From Phycisphaeraceae bacterium (GTDB lineage: Bacteria; Planctomycetota; Phycisphaerae; Phycisphaerales; UBA1924): 53,660 nt of DNA. This document shows, piece after piece, positions 26,535 through 34,943 of the stretch. How positions within the stretch are numbered: the stretch's first letter is position 1; each line of letters starts with the position of its first letter. Both the position numbers and the translations under genes were made by a program. The stretch spans positions 1 to 53,660 of the forward strand of contig JAHBXD010000001.1 in assembly GCA_019636695.1 (NCBI GenBank). The letters are read 5' to 3'. The notes under the pieces were generated by a model. The model saw only the letters and a list, made by a program, of their open reading frames with translations, was not told the origin of the DNA and did no database searches.

Positions 26535-26779
26535 CGCGGAGAGGTGAAGAGGCGATGGTCGGGGCGGGGTTGGGGCCTCAAGGCTCGATGGCCTCGGGAA
26601 CTCGTCTATTCGTGCGCACGAATGTGCGAACATGGTTCCGGGCCGAACCCCAGAGATTGGCCTCTGCCCTTCCCCCCCCAGATGGAGGGGCGAGATTGCA
26701 GCTCGGGAAGTCGGTGACGAAGAAGAACGTCGCGGGCAACGCGGACCGCACGGCAGGCAGTTTCGGACATAATGCACTT

Positions 26780-29035
26780 ATGTACGCACACACGCGACCG
26801 CGACCCCTCAAGCCCGAAACCTGGGAGCCACTGTTGGATCACCTGACGCTTGTGGCGGATGGGAACGATGTGCTGCCTGGGGCGGCGGGTTTTGCTTCGG
26901 AATTTGGTGCATCGGCCTTAGGCCGTCTCGCGGGACTATGGCACGATTTGGGCAAGTGCGCACCAGTGTTCCAAGACTACCTGCACGAATCATGGGCAGG
27001 GCGAGGGCGACGTGGAAGTGTGGAGCATTCGACTGCCGGAGCGCTGCTGGCGTGCAGATGCTGCGAAGGCGGCGCTGGGCTGGCGCTCGCTTTCGTCATC
27101 GCCGGGCATCATGCCGGGTTGGCAGACATGTCGTCGGATGATGACTCCTGTTTACTGCGCCGTCTTCGCCGACCCTGTATGGAGCGAGACTCCGCCATCG
27201 CCCACGCACCGAAGGACCTATTGGAGCAGCCAGCGCCGGACTTGCCGGGTTGGCTCATGGCAAGAATCGGCTCGGCCCCCGATTCTCTATGCATCTCCAT
27301 CTTCATCCGCATGCTGTTCTCATGCTTGATCGACGCGGATCGGCTGGCGACGGAGTGGTTCGACGATCCCGCCAAGGCGGCTCTCCGCATTCAGCACACA
27401 CCTTCGATGCAGGAATTGCGAGAGACTCTCGATGCGCACCTCACCAACTTGTCCACCGGACGTGCCGCTCATCCGTCACCGGTAGACGTGCATCGGCAAA
27501 CTTTGTTGGCAGCATGCCGCGCGAAGGCAACGCTCTCTCCGGGCCTCTTCTCGCTCACCGCGCCGACAGGAAGCGGGAAGACATTCAGTTCGATGGCATT
27601 CGCATTGCGTCACGCGGAGTTGCACGGTTTGCGCCGCGTGATCTATGCGCTTCCCTTCACCAGCGTTACGGAGCAGAATGCAAAGGCGTTTCGTGAAGCG
27701 CTGAGGGCTTGCGGCGATAATGTCGTGCTTGAGCATCACAGCGCGTATGTCCCGCAATCCGACGATGGAGACGATCCCCGGGAGGTTCGGCGGAGAATGG
27801 CAGTCGAGAACTGGGATGCCCCGGTGGTGGTCACGACCAACGTGCAACTTCTTGAATCGCTGTTCGAGGCAAAGGCTTCAGACTGCCGCAAATTGCACCG
27901 GATCGCCAGGAGCGTGATCGTGCTGGACGAGGCCCAGAATCTGCCCGTCCATCTGCTTAAGCCGACGCTGGCGGCGTTGGAGGAACTGGCCACGTCCTAC
28001 GGAACGAGCATCGTGCTCTGCAGCGCCACGATGCCCGCGATCTCGTGGAGAGATGAGTTTCCTATCGGCTTGAAGGAGGTCCGGGAGATCGTTCCTGAGC
28101 CCGAAGCCATGTCTCAAGCAATGCGGCGAACACAGGTCCAACTGGTGGGCCCTCTCGAAGATCAGGAGGTTGCCAATCGAATGGTGGCCATGAATCAGGT
28201 ACTGACGATTGTGAACACGCGCCGGCATGCCGCCGCGTTGTTCGCACTGGTTCGACAGCAGTCTCACCACGCCCTGCACCTGAGCGCTCTGATGTGCCCT
28301 GCCCATCGCAGCGATCGCGTGAGGGAGATCAAGCGCAGGCTTGCGGCGGATGAGCCGTGCCATGTTGTCAGCACGCAAGTTGTCGAGGCGGGCGTCGATA
28401 TCGACTTTGAAACGGTTTTCCGTGCGATGGCCGGTCTGGATTCGATCGTGCAGGCGGCGGGTCGGTGCAACCGGGAGGGAAGGCGGGCGGGCGGACAGGT
28501 GCTCGTGTTTCAAACGGAGGAGCCGCCGCCACCTGGAATCATGGATGCAATCGCCTGGGCGGAGCAGGTTCTGGGCCCCGGCGTCGATGCGCTTGGTCTT
28601 GAGACCATCGAGGCTTACTTCAGGCTTCACTATTGGGGGCGCAAGGGAGAGTGGGATGGGAAAGCAAGGGGCGATGGACGCTCGATTGGCGTGACGCGGC
28701 TGCTGCAAGCGGACCAACTGAAGTTCCGTGCCGCGGCGGACGCGTACAAGATCATCGATGAACATACAGTCTCCGTGATTGTACCCTACGGCGATGCGGG
28801 CGCAAGCCTGTGCGAGAAACTTCTCCAAGACCCGTTCGTGCATCGCGAGACGCTCCGCCACGGACAACAATTCACGGTAAGTGTCAGAAAGTTCACATTC
28901 GACAAGATGGAAGGCGCAGGAATGTGTATACTCACATCATCCGGCGTGGCGGTGCTCTTGGATGCCTCGGCGTATGACGAAAATTTGGGGCTGAGGACAG
29001 GTTCTGTGCCTGGTCCGACGACTTTGATGGCATAA
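26780..29035 (+). CDS. cas3: Cas3, CRISPR type I-C nuclease-helicase
   Basis: A 751-residue fusion of HD nuclease and SF2 helicase. Nuclease motifs are LWHDLGKCAP (His55, Asp56), VEHSTAGAL (His83) and IAGHHAGLAD. Helicase motifs are Walker A TAPTGSGKT (259-267), LDEAQ (381-385), CSATMP, and VVEAGVDIDF with AGRCNREG. It degrades target DNA after Cascade recruitment. The ATG at 26780 is preferred because homology starts with the following residues; the frame is open to 26510 but that part is non-conserved. No ribosome site is visible and a CATAAT element lies just upstream, so the message could be leaderless. First gene of the cas operon. Confidence 0.95.
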   Translation: MYAHTRPRPLKPETWEPLLDHLTLVADGNDVLPGAAGFASEFGASALGRLAGLWHDLGKCAPVFQDYLHESWAGRGRRGSVEHSTAGALLACRCCEGGAGLALAFVIAGHHAGLADMSSDDDSCLLRRLRRPCMERDSAIAHAPKDLLEQPAPDLPGWLMARIGSAPDSLCISIFIRMLFSCLIDADRLATEWFDDPAKAALRIQHTPSMQELRETLDAHLTNLSTGRAAHPSPVDVHRQTLLAACRAKATLSPGLFSLTAPTGSGKTFSSMAFALRHAELHGLRRVIYALPFTSVTEQNAKAFREALRACGDNVVLEHHSAYVPQSDDGDDPREVRRRMAVENWDAPVVVTTNVQLLESLFEAKASDCRKLHRIARSVIVLDEAQNLPVHLLKPTLAALEELATSYGTSIVLCSATMPAISWRDEFPIGLKEVREIVPEPEAMSQAMRRTQVQLVGPLEDQEVANRMVAMNQVLTIVNTRRHAAALFALVRQQSHHALHLSALMCPAHRSDRVREIKRRLAADEPCHVVSTQVVEAGVDIDFETVFRAMAGLDSIVQAAGRCNREGRRAGGQVLVFQTEEPPPPGIMDAIAWAEQVLGPGVDALGLETIEAYFRLHYWGRKGEWDGKARGDGRSIGVTRLLQADQLKFRAAADAYKIIDEHTVSVIVPYGDAGASLCEKLLQDPFVHRETLRHGQQFTVSVRKFTFDKMEGAGMCILTSSGVAVLLDASAYDENLGLRTGSVPGPTTLMA

Positions 29036-29050
29036 GAAAGAGAGACTGGG

Positions 29051-29743
29051 ATGAGTTTTGGCATCAAACTGCGCGTCTGGGGCGAGTATGCCTGCTTCAC
29101 CCGCCCCGAGATGAAGGCCGAGCGAGTCAGTTACGACGTCATGACCCCCTCAGCCGCGCGTGGCGTCGTTGAAGCCATTTATTGGAAACCCCAGATCAGG
29201 TGGGTCATCGACCGCATTCACGTCCTGAAGCCGATCCGGTTCATGAACCTCCGCCGCAACGAGGTCGGGAGTGTCATCCCCGCCGGCACGGTCGAAACGG
29301 CCATGAAGCGCGGCACGGGGGCGCTCGGCGTCTACGTGGAGGAGGATCGCCAGCAGCGGGCCGCGACGATCCTGCGCGACGTGGAGTACGTCATCGAGGC
29401 CCACTTCGAGGTCCTTGACCCACGCGACAGCGACGGCGGCACACTCACGCCGGTGCAGGCCGAGGCCAAGCACCTCGACCAGTTCAATCGCCGGGCGAGG
29501 CAGGGTCAGTGCTTCCACCGCCCGTACCTTGGCTGCCGCGAGTTTGCCTGCCAGTTTGAACTGGTGGAAGGCGAAATTCCCGCATCGGAACGCGCCGGCT
29601 CGCCCAAGGGCGCCCGCGACCTCGGCTACATGCTGCACGACATCGACTTCAGGAGCGGCATGACCGCCCGCTTCTTCCGGGCGCAAATGAAAGACGGCGT
29701 CATCGAGGTGCCCCACCCGGAGAGCCTGGAGGTGCGGTCATGA
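29051..29743 (+). CDS. cas5c: Cas5c (Cas5d), pre-crRNA endonuclease of type I-C Cascade
   Basis: A 230-residue RAMP protein. It has the early Cas5 segment [17 protein letters not shown] with Tyr44, and [11 protein letters not shown] with Lys140-His141, positions equivalent to the Tyr/Lys/His active site of characterised Cas5d. Type I-C lacks Cas6, and none is found here, so this protein should cut the repeat hairpin and cap the crRNA 5' end. GAGAGACTGGG precedes the ATG. Its stop overlaps the cas8c start (ATGA). Confidence 0.95.
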   Translation: MSFGIKLRVWGEYACFTRPEMKAERVSYDVMTPSAARGVVEAIYWKPQIRWVIDRIHVLKPIRFMNLRRNEVGSVIPAGTVETAMKRGTGALGVYVEEDRQQRAATILRDVEYVIEAHFEVLDPRDSDGGTLTPVQAEAKHLDQFNRRARQGQCFHRPYLGCREFACQFELVEGEIPASERAGSPKGARDLGYMLHDIDFRSGMTARFFRAQMKDGVIEVPHPESLEVRS

Positions 29744-31560
29744 TTGTCCCTGCGCTTGTGCGGCTGTATGACCGAATGGCGGCGGAGGGTGACGATGACA
29801 TCGCGCCTATGGGCTACAGCCGCCAGCAGATCAGTTTCAAAGTGGTGCTGAACAAGGACGGCTCGTTGCACGCCTTTGATCCTGTATTTCAGGAGCAGAA
29901 GCGCGAAATCAAGAAACGCGTCAAGGGGCAGGTGGTCATCGAAACCAAGACGGAGCAGCGGCCGGAGATGCTGATCGTTCCGGGGCAGAGCAAGCCCTCC
30001 GGCATCGGCATCAACCCCTGTTTCCTGTGGGACAGGGCCGACTACATGCTCGGCTTCAAGCCGGACGATCCCAAGCCCGAACGCACGCGACAGGCGTTCG
30101 AGGCCTTTCGAAAGCGCCATCTGGATGCTCAAAAGCAGATCGACGATCCGGCTTTCGACACGGTGTGCAAATTCCTGAAGAGTTGGAATCCAGACGACGC
30201 CACGAGTCATCCGCACCTGGTGGAGATTGCCACCAACTTCGGCGTCTTTCAGATTCGAGCCGAGGCAGGGTATGTTCATAAGCGTCCAAAAGTAGCATCT
30301 TGGTGGCAGAAGCGCGGCCATAGTTGGCATCCAGCAAAGGCGGATAAGGATGCACTAGTCTCCAGCATGCCAACACTTGTAGACGGGCGATCACTGCCAA
30401 TTGCTCGAATACACGAGCCTGGAATAAGGGGAGTTGGCAAAGACGCCGCAAAGATCGTTTCATTTGATGATGATGCGTTCCGATCCTACAGGAAAGAAAA
30501 AGGCGCAAATGCTCCAGTGGGAGTCGACGACGCCTTCAAGTACTGCACCGCCCTCAACCGCCTGACGGAAGATGAGAATCGCCGCGTCCGCATCGCCGGA
30601 GACACCTACGTCTTCTGGTCTGAAGGGGCCCCCAAGGCCGAAAGTTTCCTGGCATGGTCGTTGGATGACGCAGCCAAGTGGACAGACGAACACGCGGCGG
30701 ACGCCTACCGCCGCGCGGTTCGCGGGCTGGACGTCGTTGCCCTGGGCGATCCGAAGACGCCTTTTTATATCCTCGGGCTTTCACCGAACATGTCGCGGTT
30801 GAGCGTGAGGATCTGGCTGGCTTCCACCGTAGGAGAGGTTGCCGCACACCTGCGGCAGCATCACGCCGAGTTGGCGATGGAACCCGCGCCCGATGATGCG
30901 CCGCCGTTGACGATCCGCCGGATTGTCAACGAGACAGCGGCGCCAAAGGGCGGCTTCCCCGATCAGGAACGCGTTTCACCGCTCTTATCGGCTTCGGTCG
31001 TGCGTGCGGTGCTCTCCGGCGGGGTGTATCCACGTGTTCTGCTCGGCGGGGTGCTGGCACGTGCCCGTATTGAAGGCCTTGCCGACAGCCAAACGCGAAA
31101 CGATTGGCGACATGCTCAGCACAGGAGATGTGCGATCATTCGAATGTGCCTCCTGCGCGAGGCGAGACTGAACAATCGAGAATTGGAGGTTCCCGTGTCT
31201 CTTGACGTTTCTCGCGATGCACCGGGCTATCTGGTGGGAAGACTGTTCGCGGTCCTCGAGCGCATTCAAGAGGATGCGTTGGGGAGGAATCTGAACACAA
31301 CGATCAAAGATCGATACTACGGCGCAGCAAGCAGCACACCTGCGGCGGTCTTTCCGCGGCTGCTTCGCATGACGCAGCATCACGCCAACAAGATTGACAT
31401 TCCCGGAAAGAAGGTCAACCGCGACAAGGAACTCGGTGGCATCATGGACCGCCTGGTCGAGTTCCCGCGATCACTGAGCCTCGAAGATCAGGGTCTCTTC
31501 GCCATCGGATACTACCACCAGCGTCAGAGTTACTTCGCTGATCCCTCGTCAAAGACGTAA
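29740..31560 (+). CDS. cas8c: Cas8c (Csd1), large subunit of type I-C Cascade
   Basis: A 606-residue Csd1-family protein. The start ([20 protein letters not shown], then [15 protein letters not shown]) and [19 protein letters not shown] are typical, as are [20 protein letters not shown] and [18 protein letters not shown]. In type I-C the protein recognises the PAM and contacts the non-target strand. The C-terminal ~120 residues correspond to the small subunit and contain an internal start listed separately as Cas11c. Coupled to cas5c by ATGA. Confidence 0.95.
   Translation: MIVPALVRLYDRMAAEGDDDIAPMGYSRQQISFKVVLNKDGSLHAFDPVFQEQKREIKKRVKGQVVIETKTEQRPEMLIVPGQSKPSGIGINPCFLWDRADYMLGFKPDDPKPERTRQAFEAFRKRHLDAQKQIDDPAFDTVCKFLKSWNPDDATSHPHLVEIATNFGVFQIRAEAGYVHKRPKVASWWQKRGHSWHPAKADKDALVSSMPTLVDGRSLPIARIHEPGIRGVGKDAAKIVSFDDDAFRSYRKEKGANAPVGVDDAFKYCTALNRLTEDENRRVRIAGDTYVFWSEGAPKAESFLAWSLDDAAKWTDEHAADAYRRAVRGLDVVALGDPKTPFYILGLSPNMSRLSVRIWLASTVGEVAAHLRQHHAELAMEPAPDDAPPLTIRRIVNETAAPKGGFPDQERVSPLLSASVVRAVLSGGVYPRVLLGGVLARARIEGLADSQTRNDWRHAQHRRCAIIRMCLLREARLNNRELEVPVSLDVSRDAPGYLVGRLFAVLERIQEDALGRNLNTTIKDRYYGAASSTPAAVFPRLLRMTQHHANKIDIPGKKVNRDKELGGIMDRLVEFPRSLSLEDQGLFAIGYYHQRQSYFADPSSKT
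31195..31560 (+). CDS. cas11c: Cas11c, small subunit translated from inside cas8c
   Basis: An in-frame GTG at 31195 follows a perfect internal Shine-Dalgarno GGAGG (31185-31189, 5-base spacer) inside cas8c. Initiation would give a 121-residue protein beginning [20 protein letters not shown] and ending with the Cas8c C-terminus. Type I-C systems are known to make a separate small subunit of about this size by internal initiation, needed to complete Cascade. The site, spacing and length all fit. An ATG at 31144 is also in frame but its SD is 16 bases away. Confidence 0.75.
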   Translation: MSLDVSRDAPGYLVGRLFAVLERIQEDALGRNLNTTIKDRYYGAASSTPAAVFPRLLRMTQHHANKIDIPGKKVNRDKELGGIMDRLVEFPRSLSLEDQGLFAIGYYHQRQSYFADPSSKT

Positions 31561-31623
31561 GCCCACTTCGACGACTTGTCTGCTCGCAATCCCAACCCGT
31601 TCCATTCACTGAGGAGTTCGTTC

Positions 31624-32538
31624 ATGCCCCAAGCCACAGATGCCCCTATCCAGCACCGTTTCGACATCACCTATTTCTTCGAGGTTGTCGATGGCAACCC
31701 GAATGGTGATCCCGATGCGGGCAACCTCCCCCGCATTGATCCCGAAACCAATCACGGCCTCGTCACCGACGTCTGCCTGAAGCGCAAGATCCGCAATTAC
31801 GTCGGCCTCAAGCATGGCGAGAATCCCCCGTTCGAGATTTACGTCAAGGAGAAGGCCGTTCTGAACAATCAGCATGCGCGAGCATACGAAGCCCTGAACC
31901 TCAAGCCCGGTGACGCCAAAGTGAGCAAGGACGTCGAGAAGACGCGTGCACTCACCGCTTGGATGTGCAGGAACTTCTTCGACGTTCGCACCTTCGGAGC
32001 CGTGATGAGCACAAGTGTCGACTGCGGTCAGGTCCGCGGCCCGGTGCAGGTCGCCATCGCCCGCAGCGTGCATCCGATCCTCACGCTCGAGCACGCCGTC
32101 ACCCGCTGCGCCGTGACGACCGAGCGTGAGTCCGAGGCTCAATCCGGCGGCAACCGCACCATGGGGCGCAAGTTTTCACTTCCCTATGGCCTCTACAAAA
32201 CGCATGTGTTCATCAATCCGCTCCTGGCCGATCCTGCTCGCCACGGCACCGGCTTCACCGTGGGCGACCTCGCCCTCCTCCGCGAAGCCCTCGCCAACAT
32301 GTTTGATCAGGACCGTTCCGCTGCCCGAGGCGTGATGAGCCCCGTCGCCTGCTTCGCCTTCAGGCACGAGAACCCGTTGGGGAACGGCCGCGCCGATCAA
32401 CTCTTCTCTCGCGTCACCTGCACGCCCAGCGACGAAGTGAAGTCCGGGTCACGGCCTCCCCGCGCCAGATCCGATTTCAAGATCTCATGTGACGAACGCG
32501 ATCTTCCTTCCGGCGTCGTAATGGAACAGTGGATTTGA
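31624..32538 (+). CDS. cas7c: Cas7c (Csd2), backbone subunit of type I-C Cascade
   Basis: A 304-residue Cas7 protein with the family opening (HRFDITYFFEVVDGNPNGDP) and DAGNLPRIDPETNHGLVTDV. ARAYEALN, the glycine-rich FGAVMSTSVDCGQVRGPVQV and TMGRKFSLPYGLYKTHVFIN are also diagnostic. Several copies line the crRNA. The ATG at 31624 has GAGGAG 6-7 bases upstream; an in-frame start at 31576 adds unrelated residues. It lies 63 bases after cas8c. Confidence 0.95.
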   Translation: MPQATDAPIQHRFDITYFFEVVDGNPNGDPDAGNLPRIDPETNHGLVTDVCLKRKIRNYVGLKHGENPPFEIYVKEKAVLNNQHARAYEALNLKPGDAKVSKDVEKTRALTAWMCRNFFDVRTFGAVMSTSVDCGQVRGPVQVAIARSVHPILTLEHAVTRCAVTTERESEAQSGGNRTMGRKFSLPYGLYKTHVFINPLLADPARHGTGFTVGDLALLREALANMFDQDRSAARGVMSPVACFAFRHENPLGNGRADQLFSRVTCTPSDEVKSGSRPPRARSDFKISCDERDLPSGVVMEQWI

Positions 32539-32552
32539 CCCGGGTTTGAGCG

Positions 32553-33350
32553 ATGGCCGCTACGAACAATCTCCTCCCCATCTCCGCCCTTCAGCACCTC
32601 ATCTTCTGCAAGCGTCAGTGCGCGCTCATCCACATCGAGGGCCTCTGGGCCGAGAACCGCCTCACCGTCGAAGGCCGCATCCTCCACAAAAAGGCCCACG
32701 GCGAGGACGTCGGGCCTCGCGGCGGCGGCCGCGCCCAGTCCCGCCCCGGCGTCCGCATCGTCCGCGGCCTCTGGCTCGAGTCCCAGGCCCTCGGCCTCGT
32801 CGGCAAGGCCGACGTGGTCGAGTTTCACGACGCCCAGGCGGCCGCCGATCCTTCATCTCCTCCCGACAGACCGTCGCCCTCCGCCACGCCGCCCGCGGCG
32901 GGCCCCGCGGTCCCTGGCGCCCCGGCCAGGGCCGCCCCAGGTGGCTTCGGTTCGGCCCGCGCGCATTCGGCGGCTTTCCACGGCGTCCCCCTCCCCATCG
33001 AATACAAACGCGGCCGCCCCAAGAAGCACGACGCCGACAAGGTCCAACTCTGCGCCCAGGCCCTGTGCCTTGAGGAGATGCTCGGTGTCTCTGTCCCGGC
33101 CGGAGCGCTCTTCTACGGCGAAACCCGTCGCCGAGATCAGATCACCTTCGACGAGACCTTGCGGCAACGGACCGCTGCCATCGCCGCGGAACTGCACGAG
33201 ATGGTGGCCTCCGGCGTCACACCGCGTGCGAGACGGGAGAAGAAGTGCGACAGGTGCTCGATGTTGCACCTCTGCCTGCCGGAGGGAACGGGGCCGGGGA
33301 AATCGGCGAGGAAGTATTTGGAAGCGGGGCTGCGGCTGGAAGCCGGCTGA
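32553..33350 (+). CDS. cas4: Cas4 nuclease with a low-complexity insertion
   Basis: A 265-residue Cas4/Dna2-like exonuclease that trims and selects prespacers by PAM. The iron-sulfur cysteines Cys19 (FCKRQCALIH), Cys233, Cys236 and Cys241 (KCDRCSMLHLC) and the catalytic Asp87 (GKADVVEF), Glu150 and Lys152 (PIEYKRGRPKKH) are present. About 48 Pro/Ala/Ser-rich residues (roughly 94-141) sit between Asp87 and Glu150, where relatives have only a few. The reading frame is kept and the catalytic residues remain, so it may be a disordered loop. It is encoded in type I-C order between cas7 and cas1. Confidence 0.92.
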   Translation: MAATNNLLPISALQHLIFCKRQCALIHIEGLWAENRLTVEGRILHKKAHGEDVGPRGGGRAQSRPGVRIVRGLWLESQALGLVGKADVVEFHDAQAAADPSSPPDRPSPSATPPAAGPAVPGAPARAAPGGFGSARAHSAAFHGVPLPIEYKRGRPKKHDADKVQLCAQALCLEEMLGVSVPAGALFYGETRRRDQITFDETLRQRTAAIAAELHEMVASGVTPRARREKKCDRCSMLHLCLPEGTGPGKSARKYLEAGLRLEAG

Positions 33351-33429
33351 GTGGCGGTTCGCGCACTGCTTCGCGCCCGCGCAATGTTCTCCCGCACTGC
33401 GTCTCTTCGTCCCTTCGTCTCTTCGTCCC

Positions 33430-34461
33430 ATGAAACACCACCTCAACACTCTGTTCATCTTCACCCAGGACGCCTACCTCGCCAAAGACGGCGAGGCCGT
33501 CGCCGTTCGCGTCGAGGGCGACGTCAAACTCCGCGTCCCCATCCACAATCTCGGTGGCATCGTCTGCTTTGGGCGCGTCGGGGCAAGCCCCAGGCTCATG
33601 GCCATGTGCGCTGAGCACGGGGTCAGCATCTCGTTCTGCACCGAACACGGTCGCTTCCTCGCCCGTTGTAATGGCTTCACGCCCGGCAATGTCCTCCTGC
33701 GCCGTGAGCAGTACCGCTGGGCCGACGACCCGGCGCGTGCGGCTGGCGTCGTCCGATCAGTCCTCCTTGGAAAACTGGCCAACGGCCGTGCCGTGCTGTT
33801 GCGGGCAGCACGGGAGCAGCCAGACCCGCTCGCGGCAGGAGATCTTTCCGCCGCGGCGGCTCGGTTCGGGTCATCGATTGGGGCTGCGAAAGCGGCGCTC
33901 GGGGTGGACTCGCTTCGAGGCATCGAAGGCGACGCGGCAAACGTTTACTTCGGCGTCTTCCAGCGACTGATCTTGTCCGCCGATCCGGCGTTCGCCTTTG
34001 GCGGGAGATCACGTCGGCCCCCGCTCGACCGCGTCAATGCCCTGTTGTCATTTCTCTACGCCATGCTCGCCCACGACGCCCGATCGGCGTGCGAGGCCTG
34101 CGGGCTCGACCCCGCCGTTGGCTTTCTGCACGTCGATCGCCCAGGCCGACCCGGCTTGGCGCTGGATCTGATGGAGGAGTTTCGGGCCTTTCTCGCCGAT
34201 CGTCTCGCGGTCTCACTCATCAATCTCGGGCAAGTCAAGCCCTCCGGCTTCATCGTGACCGAGTCCGGCGCGGTGGAAATGACTGAAGCCACTCGCAAGG
34301 AAGTCGTCGCCGCGTATCAACGCCGGAAGCAGGAAACGATTGTCCATCCATTCCTGGGCGAAAGAACAACCATCGGCCTGCTCGTACATCTTCAGGCGAG
34401 GTTGCTCGCACGGCACATCCGCGGCGATCTCGACGCCTATCCGCCGTTCCTCTGGAAGTAA
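33430..34461 (+). CDS. cas1: Cas1, CRISPR integrase
   Basis: A 343-residue Cas1 with the metal-binding triad Glu166 ([12 protein letters not shown]), His234 ([17 protein letters not shown]) and Glu249 (LMEEFR). The N-terminus ([20 protein letters not shown]) is typical of type I-C Cas1. With Cas2 it inserts prespacers beside the leader. The 79-base gap from cas4 has several TCGTC-type repeats and no strong ribosome site. The frame is open upstream, but homology starts at the ATG at 33430. Confidence 0.95.
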   Translation: MKHHLNTLFIFTQDAYLAKDGEAVAVRVEGDVKLRVPIHNLGGIVCFGRVGASPRLMAMCAEHGVSISFCTEHGRFLARCNGFTPGNVLLRREQYRWADDPARAAGVVRSVLLGKLANGRAVLLRAAREQPDPLAAGDLSAAAARFGSSIGAAKAALGVDSLRGIEGDAANVYFGVFQRLILSADPAFAFGGRSRRPPLDRVNALLSFLYAMLAHDARSACEACGLDPAVGFLHVDRPGRPGLALDLMEEFRAFLADRLAVSLINLGQVKPSGFIVTESGAVEMTEATRKEVVAAYQRRKQETIVHPFLGERTTIGLLVHLQARLLARHIRGDLDAYPPFLWK

Positions 34462-34472
34462 GAGAGCGCCTT

Positions 34473-34763
34473 ATGTATGTCCTTGTAACCTATGACGTCT
34501 CAACGGTGACACCCGAAGGGCGGCGACGGCTCAGCCGCGTGGCCAAGGCGTGCCTGAATCGGGGGCAACGCGTCCAGAACTCTGTGTTTGAGTGCAAAGT
34601 CGATCCCGGCCAATTTGCAGAAATGAAGGACACCCTCATAAGCATCATCGATCTGGCGACGGATAGCATGCGCTTCTACTTTTTGGGCAACAACTGGCAG
34701 CGTCGGATCGAGCACCATGGGGCCAAGCCAGCCTTCGATATCGACGGGCCGCTGATGGTCTAG
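34473..34763 (+). CDS. cas2: Cas2, CRISPR adaptation protein
   Basis: A 96-residue ferredoxin-fold protein beginning [10 protein letters not shown], with the conserved Asp8 after the first strand, and [19 protein letters not shown] and [10 protein letters not shown] typical of Cas2. It bridges two Cas1 dimers. It starts 11 bases after cas1 and ends 180 bases before the first repeat, the normal type I-C order. Confidence 0.95.
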   Translation: MYVLVTYDVSTVTPEGRRRLSRVAKACLNRGQRVQNSVFECKVDPGQFAEMKDTLISIIDLATDSMRFYFLGNNWQRRIEHHGAKPAFDIDGPLMV

Positions 34764-34943
34764 GCTGCCGCGGACTAGAAGCGCGCATGGAAGGTGCGGG
34801 AGGTTCGCTGGTGCGTAAGTGGCACATTGACAAGTGGATACGGAACTTGGTTCGATGCGTGCGCCGAGTTCAGGGTGGTTGGCTTGGGGTTCGCGGAAGC
34901 GTGCTTCCAAGTCTTGCACGGCGCTATGCTTACGAGGTCGGCA
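34764..34943 (+). promoter_or_regulatory. CRISPR leader
   Basis: This 180-base non-coding stretch separates cas2 from the first repeat. Leader polarity is supported by the opposite end of the array carrying the decayed repeat. It should contain the array promoter and the integration signals. A small inverted repeat GGAAGCGTGCTTCC lies at 34897-34910. No clear -10/-35 pair was identified. Confidence 0.65.

Noticed and set aside
32615..33464. Arg/Pro-rich frames overlapping cas4
   Set aside because: They are out-of-frame shadows of cas4; all Cas4 iron-sulfur and catalytic residues lie in the 32553-33350 frame.
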